Source: Berberis thunbergii
Lineage: Eukaryota > Streptophyta > Magnoliopsida > Ranunculales > Berberidaceae
Assembly (NCBI GenBank): GCA_003290165.1
Contig: QNQO01000557.1
Span: 603,720-667,719, forward strand
Reading direction: 5' to 3'
Length of the DNA: 64,000 nucleotides
The translations under genes were made by a program, and so were the position numbers. Every line of letters starts with the position of its first letter. Position 1 is the first letter of the stretch. The notes under the pieces were generated by a model that saw only the letters and a program-made list of their open reading frames with translations, was not told the DNA's origin and made no database searches. Below, piece after piece: positions 22,021 through 32,383 of this stretch.

Positions 22021-23646
22021 TTGGCATCCGCTTGGGCTCGGGCGTGTAAATCTGATTTGCTTAATTCGCCCAGTAGTCTAATAGGAAGGTTGGACCAATA
22101 AATTTGATTCTGGAATTGGATCGCCATAAAAATTGATTTGACCGAGTATGTCCGGGTTCAATGAACGATAGATAATAGAGTGGATACCTTGAATTAATTG
22201 ATAATATCGTTGTAGGCATGTTCTGTATTACATGGGCGCTTAAGGCCTTGATACTGTAGTGGGTCGGATCTGGCAGGGTACTCGCTTGGGCCTATTAGCT
22301 GGCAGGTCGTGTTGTAAAGATCAGTGTGCTAGATGAACGGCGTAAATTGCAAGACGGTTAAGTGCCGATTACTCCCCTCAGTTAATGGGGTTGCATGCAA
22401 TGCCATTAATTCGATGAATATTGACTCGTGTAGTTGCAATTGGAACCGATGCCTCCCTATTTTTCGTACGACATTTAATGTTGTCATAACTGTTGATTGA
22501 TTTCATTTCATAAATCGTTGTGCTTATATATAGGTTGGAGTTCACCATTTCAAGCATTGCCATGCATACTCTAGATAATGTTCCTGAAATGCATCTCCTT
22601 AGAAAATATGCTTTGGGTTCTCTAAATGCTAAAGGAAGATCTTCATTGTTGAAGTCTTCAAATGTTCTAACATTTGCAGCGATGAGTCTTGACAAAACCT
22701 ATGTTTATACCCCCCCGTTTGGGTGAGTATCCAATTAGTTCCATGTGACCTTGATATTTCTTCTTACATTGCAAAAAAAAGTTACGTACTTCCCCCTAGG
22801 GGTCAAGTTTGTTTTTCATCTTCTGGTGCTCCAATGGTGTCTTGCACCTTCCGATCCCAGGCATAACACTCGTAGCCAACCTTGGGCGGCTTGTTCCTGC
22901 TGTATCTGTTGGGCTTCACGCATGACGCCACAACTGGAAGACAGATAGGCGAAGCGGAGCTCCGATGGGCGTGACCTAGGGCGTTGACTTTTTGTCACCC
23001 CAATCATCCCCATTCGGGAGACATTCTCATCTGCCTTCTTCTGTTTTCTTTTGTTCATCTTCATGACGTAAATTGGTGGAGCAAAGAATTAAGCATGTAC
23101 TTGCAGCCTTCTGCAAGTGTTTTACTTTCACTTCCGAATCCTTTCCAGATATAGATTGGCGGAGCGAAGTTTTGACGTGCATTTAAGCAGAGACATACTT
23201 GTGTCAGACTTAGATACTTGTAGTGTATAAGCTATTGTACTAGTCAGTCGGGCAAGCTTTGTAATAACTTTCATTGTAATAAATAAATTCTGTTTTATTC
23301 CTTGAATGTCTCGTGTGAACAATTTTTTTAACTTGAAAAACCAAAAAACAAACAAAAGAGATCAAAGCAATAAGATAGTTTGATTTTAAATAGAAACTAA
23401 ACTAATATGGCCTTGAGAGAGACGCGCGTGGTCCTGACTCAAACTGTGTAGCTCTTTTGGCTGAGCGTCACGTGTCACCAATGTTGGCAAAGTTACTGAA
23501 GAGTGAACTTCACGCTGGTAGGCCATTCCCCGCTAGCTATCAGTGTTCAGAGGAGGCGGCTGATTGTTGAAGTGTTATTACTTAGCTTTGTGCTGAACTG
23601 GATGGTGTTTCTAGTACTAGTTTTCGGTTTGTCGGATAGCTGAGCC
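22021..23646. other. Mixed unassigned sequence left of the Pack-CACTA
   Basis: 22200-22720 has a promoter-like or LTR-like look, with TTATATATAGG at about 22523 followed by a short open frame. 22816-23064 on the minus strand encodes a Gln-rich segment (REAQQIQQEQAAQGW) that could be decayed retroelement gag, but I cannot confirm it. The bases next to the element show no RT frame, although a Gypsy protease frame lies on the other side of it. Confidence 0.3.
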
Positions 23647-23649
23647 CTA
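23647..23649. repeat. 3-bp target duplication of the Pack-CACTA (left)
   Basis: CTA directly before the left terminus. CTA also follows the right terminus at 33670-33672. CACTA elements make 3-bp duplications. Confidence 0.7.
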
Positions 23650-23689
23650 TACTATACCAAAAGGCTTGATTAGCTATATGGAGATGGCC

Positions 23690-23845
23690 ACGGCTCAAAA
23701 CCGTTACTTTATTTGCTACGGCCTATAAAACTATGGCTAGATTAACTACACGGATATGACCACGGCTTGAATCCGTTGATTTATTTGTCACGACTTAAAA
23801 CCGTTAGATTTATTTGCCACGGCCCAAAACCGTGGCTATGGCCTA
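23690..23845. repeat. Left subterminal repeats of the Pack-CACTA
   Basis: Units such as GGCCACGGCTCAAAACCGTT, GCTACGGCCTATAAAAC, GCCACGGCCCAAAACCGTGG. They are the same palindromic CGG...CCG type as at the right ends at 2417 and 33669. Confidence 0.8.
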
Positions 23846-24262
23846 CGCGAGAACACAACTCACATCCCGCCATTGCGAAAACCATAACTCACATCTCGCC
23901 ATTGCGAAACAGTTTCGCGGTATTGAGTGAAAAAAATTAGCAAGGAGCTCCATTTTCGTTCAAATCAGAGGAGGGAGGAGTTCCAGTTTTGGCCTTGTTG
24001 TCGCTCTCGTTGTCGTTCTCAAATCAGAAGAAGAAGGAGAGAGGAGCCTTTAATGCTGAGTTTGGTGTGAAGAAGAAGAAAAAGAACACACTGATCTTTC
24101 CGTCCCTCCTTCAGTTCAGATCTCCTTTTAGGTAAGATCCTTCTTCTTCTTTAGATCTCCTCTTCTTCTTTTTCTTCTTCAGATCTGTTTCAGATTTAAT
24201 TTTTTCTTTCTTTCAGCTACTAGTGTTCCTTCGCCTCTGTTGGGATCTTCTACTCGAGAGAG

Positions 24263-25045
24263 ATGTTGAGGTTGAAGCGTTTGACATCTCTTCACCAGCA
24301 GAACCTCGGACCTGCTTTCGCGAATCTCCTCGATACAACAAGTGCAAGAAGAAGAGGAAGATATGAACAAGATGAGACCTTACTTCAGACTCTCCCTTCA
24401 CAGAGAACAACCTCTCGCTTCCTCGACATCCACCAGGTTCTTCTTCTTCTCCAGATCTCATTGTACTCCACTTCGTTTTTCTCTCTGTTTAATCGAAAGA
24501 TTCAATCTTTTCGTTTTGTAGATGGGTAACAAAGCGACCATCGAGAAAGAACGAGCTAGACTGTATGGTTCTCCCCGAATTCCCTAAAATTTTACTATAA
24601 GTGATTTTTTTGGTTTAATGGTTTTTTTTGCTCGGAATTTATTCAAACAATTGATGGGCGTTTTTTTTGTTTTATGGGTGTAGGGCAGTAAAGATGAATT
24701 GGACAGAGGGTATTTTGCGGACATTTCAGAGCTCAAGAAACATGGTGGCAAGGTAAGGTATGACGCCTGCTAAACAAGGCATACTACTGATAGTATAAGC
24801 TGGGGTTTTAGAACCATTGGTTTTGAGTTGCTCATTCAATTTGTGTTTTTATGTAGATTTATGTGGCCAATAAGATTATCATTCCAGCCATGGCAGCTGT
24901 TAAGTTTCCAGAAATGGAAGTGAGTCTGTCTGACGGTACTAGTCTGAAGCTGCCCATTATTTCTCAACATAAAGAGGTTAAAGAAGGAAAAATTGATGTC
25001 CCCCCAGCATCGCTAATATGTCTATCGTTCCGAGCAAACTCTCAG
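24263..25045 (+). pseudogene. ATP10: ATP10-type mitochondrial ATP synthase assembly factor, 5' half (captured)
   Basis: Four exons splice in frame: 24263-24436, 24522-24562, 24689-24752 and 24857-25045, totalling 156 codons. The protein begins MLRLKRLTSLHQQNLGPAFA, which looks like a mitochondrial targeting peptide. It continues with NKATIEKERARL, KDELDRGYFADISELKKHG, AVKFPEMEVSLSDGTSLKLP and SLICLSFRANSQ. This matches the N-terminal half of plant ATP10-like proteins, which help assemble the F1Fo ATP synthase. All splice sites are intact and there is no frameshift. A pyrimidine-rich leader lies at 23930-24262, so the 5' UTR and perhaps the promoter came with it. The C-terminal half (thioredoxin-like fold) is missing: after 25045 the sequence passes through about 1.2 kb of noncoding DNA into an invertase exon. 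It could supply a promoter for a chimeric transcript. Confidence 0.75.
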
Positions 25046-26215
25046 GTTTGTGAATTTTTGTTTTTACTAATTGGTTACGAAGTATGAATCGTTTGCACTT
25101 TTTTCCTTTTGCAAAGTTAGTAATGCAAATGATAATTTATGCTTTAATATCTATACAAACTCGAAGGGGCAGGGAGCCTTTCAAAAAACAACTTCAGTTT
25201 CTGTTGATTTAAGTGAATAATAGTTGAAAAGAATGGTTATTGACTAAACCCTTAAGCCACAATGTTCAGTTTCTTGATTTTTTTTGTTGTATTTAATGTT
25301 GAATAATGTTGTTTAATATTTGATACTCTGATGCTTGTTTGTTCTTTCGTTGGTAAAGTTCATAAATGCTTGTTTGTTCTTTCGTTGGTAAAGTTCATAA
25401 TTTGAAGTTATCGTGATTGTATATGTGATGTGATATGTTGTTGCAAGACACTAGTTGTTTGAATATATTCTCTGGTTCAAACATGAAATGGATCACAAAC
25501 ATAGATAAATCAGAAATATGTTATGTAGGATCTATTTATAGTCTTAAGCATTTGTAGCTGCCAATGCTCCCATTGCTTATTTCCTTTTACAAGTCTTACA
25601 ATGATGCATAAATCTGCAAAATAAACACAAATAATAAGCATTTAAATCTTGTTTTGTCTGATTGAGCTATGTATGACTCAATGGAAAACAAAACACAGTA
25701 CACTGTTGCTGTATATAATTTGTACAATTTTGGTAGGTGCTGTGGTGGATTAAATTAGCTAAAGAAATTGAAAATATTGATGGTTTTAAGGACATTTTGT
25801 GTTTCTTTTTTAGATAAATATATATGTTTTAACAATCTCTCATTATTGGACAGCAATCTGACATGTAATGAGTAGTTAATATTTGGTGTCCCATTTTGGG
25901 TTTTGATGTTTTCTTATGGAACTGTAACTGATTACAAGGTTTCCCTATTCTTGAAACCCATTCTCGTGTGAAGTGCAAAAGGTGTTTTAGATTTGATAAA
26001 TAGTAACGTACTTACGGTACAACACTTGGGGTCAGTTTGAGATACTGGCTGGGAGCTATGCACACAACATAGAAAGTTTGGTCCACAGTGGCCTCTAGCT
26101 AGGAGACCGGGCGCTCCCTGCAACACTGCTCTTTTTAGTTTGAAGAATATTGTGCTTGCAAGGATGTGAATTTCGTATCATTTATTGCAAATTGATCAGC
26201 TCCTGTTCTTGACAG
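25046..26215. other. Noncoding filler between ATP10 and invertase fragments
   Basis: Intron-like sequence; the junction between donor genes must lie here. A 34-bp tandem duplication (unit beginning ATGCTTGTTTGTTCTTTCG) lies at about 25331-25400. Confidence 0.45.
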
Positions 26216-26668
26216 AGCTGGGAGAAAACAATGGACTGCCATAGTCTTGGTCAAGGGCTCATGCCAGCTAGTTTTAAGGTGCGCACAATTCCACTTGATG
26301 GTGATGACTTTGCAACCGAAGAGGTTTTGGATCCTGACTTTGGGGAGGCAGCGATTGGGCGTGTTGCACCAGTTGATTCTGGTAAATAAATTGTCAACTA
26401 AATGTCTTTTGGAAAATTTATTTGGTAGTGATTAACATGAATTTATGACGATTCAGGATTGTGGTGGATTATACTGCTACGAGCATATGGAAAATGTTCT
26501 GGAGATCTTTCTGTTCAGGAAAGGATCGATGTCCAAACTGGGATTAAAATGATTCTAAAGTTATGTCTTGCAGATGGCTTTGACATGTTCCCAACATTAC
26601 TGGTGACAGATGGTTCTTGCATGATCAATTGTCGCATGGGAATTCATGGCCATCCTCTGGAAATTCAG
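26216..26668 (+). pseudogene. Alkaline/neutral invertase (GH100), two captured exons
   Basis: Alkaline/neutral invertases hydrolyse sucrose in the cytosol, mitochondria or plastids. Exon 26216-26381 reads [20 protein letters not shown] through [18 protein letters not shown]. Exon 26457-26668 reads [60 protein letters not shown] and [11 protein letters not shown]. These are the most conserved central exons of the family, joined by a proper intron, with no frameshift. The invariant IDRRMG motif reads INCRMG here. Both changes are transitions, and the lost Asp is, as I recall, the likely catalytic acid. The N-terminal third and the C-terminal half are absent. Confidence 0.9.
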
Positions 26669-27417
26669 GTATTCAGTTCGTCTGTTTAATTGCTTATCTA
26701 TATCTAGTTAAGTAGATTTTTTCCATTGCTACCAGTCTGGGACTCTTGGGTTATGCATCCAAGTTGAGTTTATGATGCGGTATACAAAATTTGGTTATAT
26801 TATCACAAATGTGGTTATGTAGCCAAGTTGAGTTTGTGATGCAGCGTACCTAAGTTGGTTCTTTATGACAATTGCGGCAAGTAGGAATACTACTTTTTTC
26901 ATTTTATCAGGGTTTTAAGACTTAATATTGTGACAGACAGTGAATACAGTTGAGAATAGTATTACACAATCTCTACACTTAGTATTACAATTTGTTGTTG
27001 TGTGTACACTTAGTATTCACGTGCAGTGTTAAGTGTTGGTTGGATACTCTCTCTGTTTTCTCGTTATCTATCAATCAAGCGTTCATTATGTTATGTGGTA
27101 TAGAAAAAGTAAACATGAATTTTGTTTTGTTTTAACCCAATTTTGGGGCTTTCTGAAAATGGGTTTTGGTTCTGGTTGTCATCTGTACCTACCCTTGTGA
27201 TTTCATACTATTTGAGGCTTTGCTGAAAATAGGGTTTGGGAATAACTGGCAGGCTTTCTGAAATTTGGGGTTGGAAGGCATTTTTGGTTTTTGGCAAATA
27301 GATAAGTTTCAATGTGTTTTATAAATGTGTTTGAGTTTTCTAGGATTTAGACAAATTATCTGAAATGGGTTTTGAATTATGAACAACATAGTTGTTAATG
27401 GATTGACTTTGAAACAG
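26669..27417. other. Noncoding filler between invertase and EEP fragments
   Basis: Intron-like sequence with no exon seen. The next invertase exon (ALFY...) does not follow, so the capture boundary lies in this stretch. Confidence 0.45.
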
Positions 27418-28945
27418 GCTGTAGAGTCGAATTTTGTTAAGACTAATACCCCTGGACAAGAGAGTAGACGCAAAGGAAGGGTTTCGAGACTTGTGAGCCA
27501 TGTGAAAATGGCAGATCCTTGCATTTCCTGCACTACATTCAATATCCTTGCATAACTACTGTCTTTATGAGTGGCTTAGACCTCAATCATCTTCATGTGT
27601 GGTTGTCTACGCTCAAACCATGATACCATGTGGAATCGTTAGTGTACACGCTTGAAAATCCAATAGTTTACCTTTAGAGATATTAAAATTTCTTGCATGA
27701 TTCATATTTCCCACTAAGGTCTCTATCTCCAATTTTTACACAAAATTTAGCACTACTAGATTCTCTTTTGCTTTCACTACACAAAAAGTCCTCTTGGGGT
27801 CCAGCTGCACATGAAAAAAATTGGCTCAGACAACATAGAGCTTGAGATGTATGCATGTTGAATAATTTTTGACAGCACATAATGCATGAATGAGTCCCAC
27901 ACACAGTACATCGTGATTTATTTTTTTTTGAGGATTTTTCTTTCTTTTGACACATTAGAAGCACACTGATACTTTCTACTTTTGTCATTGGAAATCATTT
28001 TAGTACCCTTATTGTGAAGTTTGGTAGTTGTCATTTAACTCTCTTTTTTCCGCACTTGATGGTTCTGTTGAAAAAGCAAGTATCCTAAAGTCTGGCTTGA
28101 GGGTTTCCCACTGATCAGCTATGCAGCAGGCTTAGCAAATACAAAAATTTTGTGAAAGAATAATCAAGTTGAGATGGTTTAGTGCAAAATCCCATTCTTA
28201 GTTTATGAGGTGTTCTTTCTCTCACACACTTAGGCCTCAGTAAACTTGATTCCCATTTTGTTCAGGCCACAAGTTATACTGAAACATGGTGTTCTAATTC
28301 TAAAACCTATTCAGATCTGCTTTGTTGTTGTTGTGTGGGATTGTTTATCACTATTATTACTTATTTATTTATAAAAATGTTATGTTGGTAACAGGTAGTA
28401 TTGTTCTTCGGATTGAACTTTCAAGTTGTCTGAATGAACTAGCTAGGTTGTTACTGATCTCTTACCCATGAGCTTTAAAATAATGTCTGACTTGTTTTAA
28501 TAAATTGTATCAGTCTGCTACAGGTTTGCTGACTGCTGTTCACAAGGACTACTTCAAGATTGTAGACTATCAAGAGTTGTTTTTCAATGACTTTGGAGAT
28601 CGTGTTGCTCAGCTTTTACATGTTGAATCAGTTATACCATTTTGGAAAGGCAAGAATCGAAATGTGCAGCAAGAAATTCTTATTGTGAATACGCACCTCC
28701 TATTCCCTCATAATTCTAGTTTGTCTATTGTACGGTTACATCAGGTAGATTTGCCTTGTTTCTTATGCTGTAATTACATCTTATTGGTGTAGTTTCAATT
28801 TTCTTTGCTTCATCAGAGCATTATCATGTTGTTGCTTCCTGTAACTGTGTTATTATCTAACTGGTGATGCAGGTCTATAAAATCCTGCAGTATGTCGAAT
28901 CATATCAGAAAGAGAACAAGCTTAGCAATATGCCCATCATAATTT
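27418..28945 (+). pseudogene. Calcium-binding EEP-family protein (At1g02270/At5g54130-like), captured exons
   Basis: Three segments match plant proteins that pair an endonuclease/exonuclease/phosphatase (CCR4-like) domain with EF hands. 27418-27552 reads TPGQESRRKGRVSRLVSHVK then ADPCISCTTFNILA. 28514-28744 reads GLLTAVHKDYFKIVDYQELF, FNDFGDRVAQLLHVES and NTHLLFPHNSSLSIVRLHQ. 28873-28945 reads VYKILQYVESYQKENKLSNM, PIII. Frames are intact within each piece. The exon holding the QE active-site region is missing between the first two. The last piece stops just before the expected CGDWN catalytic motif, where the sequence switches to the duplicated segment at 28946-29225. The EF hands are absent. 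I have not assigned function beyond the family. Confidence 0.85.
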
Positions 28946-29225
28946 GTTTGTACTTCTAGGAATAAAAGTGGGGTAACTTTCTTTCAACCTTTCATTTCTT
29001 TGTAGTCTTTCAAAATTCATTTTATTTTAAATCTTTTGGATGACTTATTATGATTGCTTAATATGTGAAGGCAATTACATGACAAGTAATGTTTTTCAAT
29101 TGTTTAGGCATTTCACATATTTCATACTTCCTGCCTTGTACACTGGATTCTTCTCTGTGAGTCTGAAATTTGGAAGAATCAGCCACTCTCAATAAACATG
29201 GATGGGGAGATTATGAAACCAAAAC
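28946..29225 (+). repeat. Internal duplication in the Pack-CACTA, copy A
   Basis: About 280 bp, from TTGTTTGTACTTCTAGGAAT to ATGGGGAGATTATGAAACC, recurs at 32384-32660 with about 95% identity. It contains an exon-like segment with a PLSI-type open frame in copy B, which is broken here. The origin gene is not recognised. Confidence 0.85.
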
Positions 29226-29335
29226 TGTCAGTGAAATTTGTCAGTTATCAGGTTCTGATTTCAACTTTAGGGTCTTGAAATTTGTTCCACTGTATGTTAC
29301 TTAAAAACTGTCAGTTATCAGGTTCTGATTTCAAC
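29223..29335. repeat. Short tandem duplication
   Basis: The block AAACTGTCAGTTATCAGGTT plus CTGATTTCAACTTT occurs twice: once ending near 29269, with an intervening GTGAAATTT, and again at about 29306-29339. It lies directly before the polyamine oxidase fragment. Confidence 0.6.
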
Positions 29336-29375
29336 TTTCATATTGCAGGAGAAAGTGTCACTTTCAAAAGACATT

Positions 29376-29462
29376 TACCGGTGGTCATGGGCTTATGGTG
29401 CAAGGGTATTATCCTGTAATAAAGGCTCTTGCAAAAGACATTGACATACGACTCAATCATAG
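29376..29462 (+). pseudogene. Polyamine oxidase (PAO2-4 type) captured exon fragment
   Basis: Reads GGHGLMVQGYYPVIKALAKD then IDIRLNH. This matches the conserved segment before the substrate-domain strand in plant peroxisomal FAD-dependent polyamine oxidases, which oxidise spermine and spermidine back to smaller polyamines. One G seems to be missing in the preceding Leu-Pro-Gly codons. The piece is only about 85 bp and fuses without an intron to a SnRK2 segment. The FAD-binding Rossmann motif and the rest are absent. Confidence 0.75.
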
Positions 29463-29466
29463 TGTG

Positions 29467-29547
29467 TACATCACTGTAGCAAGGCTCGTTAGAGATAAGA
29501 TGACTAAAGAGCTTTTTGCTGTCAAATTCATTGAGAGGGGGGAAAAG
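29467..29547 (+). pseudogene. SnRK2: SnRK2 protein kinase, captured N-lobe exon
   Basis: Reads ITVARLVRDKMTKELFAVKF then IERGEK, with a GT donor directly after. This is the end of the Gly-rich loop and the ATP-binding VAVK-type lysine segment of SnRK2 kinases, which act in osmotic-stress and abscisic-acid signalling. It joins the polyamine oxidase fragment within the same exon-like stretch. A second SnRK2 exon lies about 3.3 kb downstream at 32801-32901, so the SnRK2 capture was split by later insertions or by separate captures. Confidence 0.8.
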
Positions 29548-29885
29548 GTAAACTAATGAATGCTCTTTATCCTTTTTTTTTTTTTTTTTTTTTTAAATTT
29601 CCATTGATTGATTAAATGGAATGAAATGGGGGGTGGGGGGTTTTTAATGTACTTCTGTTTGGTTCTTTCGGGGTTCATTGGAGTTTTGATTTGATTATTG
29701 ATTGAAAACTTTGGATATTTAGCTTATGTCGTTGTTTCTTTCTTTTTTTCTTCCAAAGTATTATTCAAAATAATGAAATATTCTTGACTCTGAATATTCT
29801 GTGTTTCAATGTTTTTTCATTGTCATCTATCGCGTTCTGCATATGCCAGTGTGTAAGCAATAATTTTTTTATTATTTTTTCTTAG
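29548..29885. other. Noncoding, with long T run
   Basis: Intron-like, with T tracts near 29572-29595 and a G-rich run near 29628-29640. No exon. Confidence 0.4.
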
Positions 29886-30828
29886 GATTAAGAATGATGA
29901 TAAGATGATTCAAGCAGAGGGCGTGGAGTCCCTTTCTGAAGGCGAACTTCGTCAAGCTTGTCGAGATAGAGGCTTACTTGGATTGCTTTTAGTCGGGGAA
30001 ATGCACAGGCAGATATTGTGCTTCTATAGTTTTTATTTATTTATTTTTTATTTTTATAATCATACAGTTGGAGTAAGAGCCATTTCAGTTATCTTAAATT
30101 ATGTATTATGAAATTTGAAGATTGATTGATGCTAAGTAACTGAAGATTCTCGTGAAGCTGATGAAAACCATTTTTCTTCTGCAAAATGTACCTGGTTTCA
30201 TATGTTGCTTGTGTCTGCCACTTCTTTGATTGGAGTTGGTTTCCCGCAAATATCGTGGACTTTTTTGCATCATAGTCTGATTCCTTCATGGGTGGTGAAG
30301 TGAAAAAAAAAAATAGAACTGGCAAATAATATTACTTGTGAAATTGAATGCTAAGAGCACGCATTAGTTTGTCTTTTCAACAGTCTGCACGATGCTTTTG
30401 TAGCTGAACAGTTTTCTTCCTTTACACCGTACAAACCACAAATTTCTAGAACAGGAAAATGTGTTATTTATAATATTGCTACTATTTGATCAAATGTTCT
30501 TGATGCAGCTTCATGATTGGTTGGATTTGTCCCTTAACCATTCAGTGCCATCTTCTCTTTTGATTCTATCAAGGTAATCCAAGTTTGACACATATTGTGT
30601 GGTTCAAAATTTTGGTCCACTATTAATCCTGTTTTTGCTCTTGATACCATCTGCAGAGCCTTTACTGTGTCTGGAAAGCTGAGGTTGGAGGAGGCTGTTA
30701 TGAGCACAATGTTCTCTCTGCCAGATGAGGTTGTGGGCAGTGTTGGTCTTTCAACCTTGACAGCCGGAGATTCCCTCTCAGACAAGAAGAGGAAAGTAGA
30801 ATACCTAGAAATGCAAGAACTTATCTGG
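29886..30828 (+). pseudogene. LETM1: LETM1-like mitochondrial inner-membrane protein, captured exons
   Basis: LETM1 proteins affect mitochondrial K+/H+ and Ca2+ handling and translation. Exon 29886-30012 reads IKNDDKMIQAEGVESLSEGE, LRQACRDRGLLGLLLV. Exon 30509-30573 reads LHDWLDLSLNHSVPSSLLIL. Exon 30657-30828 reads AFTVSGKLRLEEAVMSTMFS, LPDEVVGSVG and KKRKVEYLEMQEL. These cover the LETM1 ribosome-binding-like domain in order. The donor after 30012 reads AT instead of GT, so normal splicing there is unlikely. The later Glu-rich coiled coil and the N-terminal transmembrane part are missing. Confidence 0.9.
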
Positions 30829-30884
30829 GTACAGATGATATTTGGATTTTATGATTTAAATGTTAAGGGGTGTTCTTGTCATGG

Positions 30885-31181
30885 CAGTTTGCAGCTTCAG
30901 ATGAGCTATCAAGGCAGTTTCTGAATATGCCAGAAGAAGCAATATCTCAAGCAGCAGCAAGTGCAGAAGAAGGATTCCAATGGCTAGAAGGAGTAAGGTT
31001 GGAGGAGCCTATGCACAATTTGGAGGGATACTTGTCATCAACGTCTCAAGCAGCAGCAGTAGCACCATTCCCTTGCCTCAAAAGCCGAAGCGCGAAGAAA
31101 CTTGAAAGATGCCCAAAACTGAAAACAGGAGGAAGACTGGGATGTGATCGAGATGGCATGCTAGTACAGCGAACATGGTAA
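30885..31181 (+). CDS. Unrecognised exon-like open frame
   Basis: After a possible AG acceptor, an open frame reads FAASDELSRQFLNMPEEAIS, QAAASAEEGFQWLEGVRLEE and onward for about 95 residues to a stop at 31179-31181. It is Ala/Glu-rich, with a basic C-terminal part. It does not match the expected LETM1 continuation, and I do not recognise it. It may be an eighth captured gene or chance coding. It could be the 3' end of a chimeric transcript. Confidence 0.35.
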   Translation, partial: QFAASDELSRQFLNMPEEAISQAAASAEEGFQWLEGVRLEEPMHNLEGYLSSTSQAAAVAPFPCLKSRSAKKLERCPKLKTGGRLGCDRDGMLVQRTW

Positions 31182-31847
31182 TGGTTTTCTGCCATTGAAG
31201 AGGTAGCCATTTTCTTTAAATTTCTTCTCTTAGTTTTGATTTGAGTTGAAGTTTAAGATGGTTTCTATAGGCTCTTGGATCTATCTACTTATAGGACCCT
31301 AAGTAGTGATTAGTGACTACTGCAACCTAGGACCCTAGGCTACTCATCTAAGCTCCCTTTGGGCATGCAAGCACCTAAGTGCACTAAGGATACTTTTACA
31401 ATTTTGTCAAACACAGTGAGCAGCTCAATTTTGTTTCCCTTTTCAACTTTGTTCTAACTGTGATTCATCATCTTTTCCATTAAGTTGCTTAGTTGGTTCT
31501 TAACTGATATGTTATTTGCTTTGTGACCTGTTATGTAGCACAATTTGCAATTTTCTTCATGAAAATGTCACCAGGCTAGGCTAGTGAGTAGCAATCTAGA
31601 CTGATTCATTATGCGTAAATAGCTGAAGTCTGATACAGAGGCACTTTGAATATTGATTATACTAACCTGATCCACAGTTGAAAATAACTCGTCATTATGG
31701 AGGTGAAAATAGAAACATGTTTGGTGGGTTGCCTGTCTCCTTCACTGGAGATTGCAAATGATGTGAAATTGGGAATCATGCTATAATAATTATGAGGGGA
31801 ATTGTTATTTTTATACTTTCATAAGATATTTTGTCAATTGCTTGCAG
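31182..31847. other. Noncoding filler
   Basis: No exon seen between the open frame ending at 31181 and the ERMP1 fragment. Confidence 0.4.
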
Positions 31848-32330
31848 GTTATTTCGTCCAGGACGTTGTAGCAGTAGTTGGGGTTGTAACTGGATTTTGT
31901 GTTGGTCCATTGCTTCCTGTTCTGGGTCATTGGCTCGGCAGATCATCCATCATACAACTCTAAGTAAAATGGATGCATATAATTATCAGGGTCATTTAGC
32001 AGTAGATGTGTCATTTAATATCTAAGTAAAAAATGGACCACCATTATGGTATGTTATTTAGGGTTTCAGAAATAACCATCTGTAATACTCTTGTGAATAG
32101 ATGCATATAATTATCAGGGTAACTCTTTGCATGTGTTGTAGGCTGCATTTTTATTGCATTAAGTCTCCATTTGGTCATGTTCTGAAAGTTTATCTTTTGG
32201 AATTGCAGATGCATTTCAGATTAAGGAATCTAGCTATGATGTTTCTGTAGTTGATTCCAATTCCTTACATTTTATTTTCAAGCATGCTCCCGAAGCAGCT
32301 AGGGAATTGCAGATATGTCAACATAAACTT
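31848..32330 (+). pseudogene. ERMP1: Endoplasmic reticulum metallopeptidase 1-like (M28), captured exons
   Basis: ERMP1 is a multi-pass ER peptidase of family M28. Segment 31848-31960 reads DVVAVVGVVTGFCVGPLLPV then LGHWLGRSSIIQL, matching a membrane segment of plant ERMP1 proteins, and then meets a stop. Segment 32209 to about 32330, after an AG acceptor, reads IKESSYDVSVVDSNSLHFIF then KHAPEAARELQ, matching the lumenal region just downstream in the family. The zinc-binding peptidase domain is not present. The frame runs on to about 32407 with unfamiliar sequence (LLPGKDVAYLLNMKTRRLV), which may mark another junction. Confidence 0.75.
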
Positions 32331-32383
32331 CTCCCAGGCAAGGATGTGGCATACTTATTAAATATGAAGACTAGACGACTTGT

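Noticed and set aside
22816..23064. Possible Gypsy gag on the minus strand (Gln-rich REAQQIQQEQ)
   Set aside because: Only composition suggests gag; no core gag motif or protease follows.
23470..23500. Possible LTR boundary at TGTCACCAATGTTGG left of the Pack-CACTA
   Set aside because: It looks like a primer-site/LTR junction, but no paired LTR or polypurine tract was found.
27774..27790. CACTACACAAAAAGTCC inside the Pack-CACTA
   Set aside because: Resembles a terminus, but no subterminal array or duplication accompanies it. It could be a nested scrap, but this cannot be supported.
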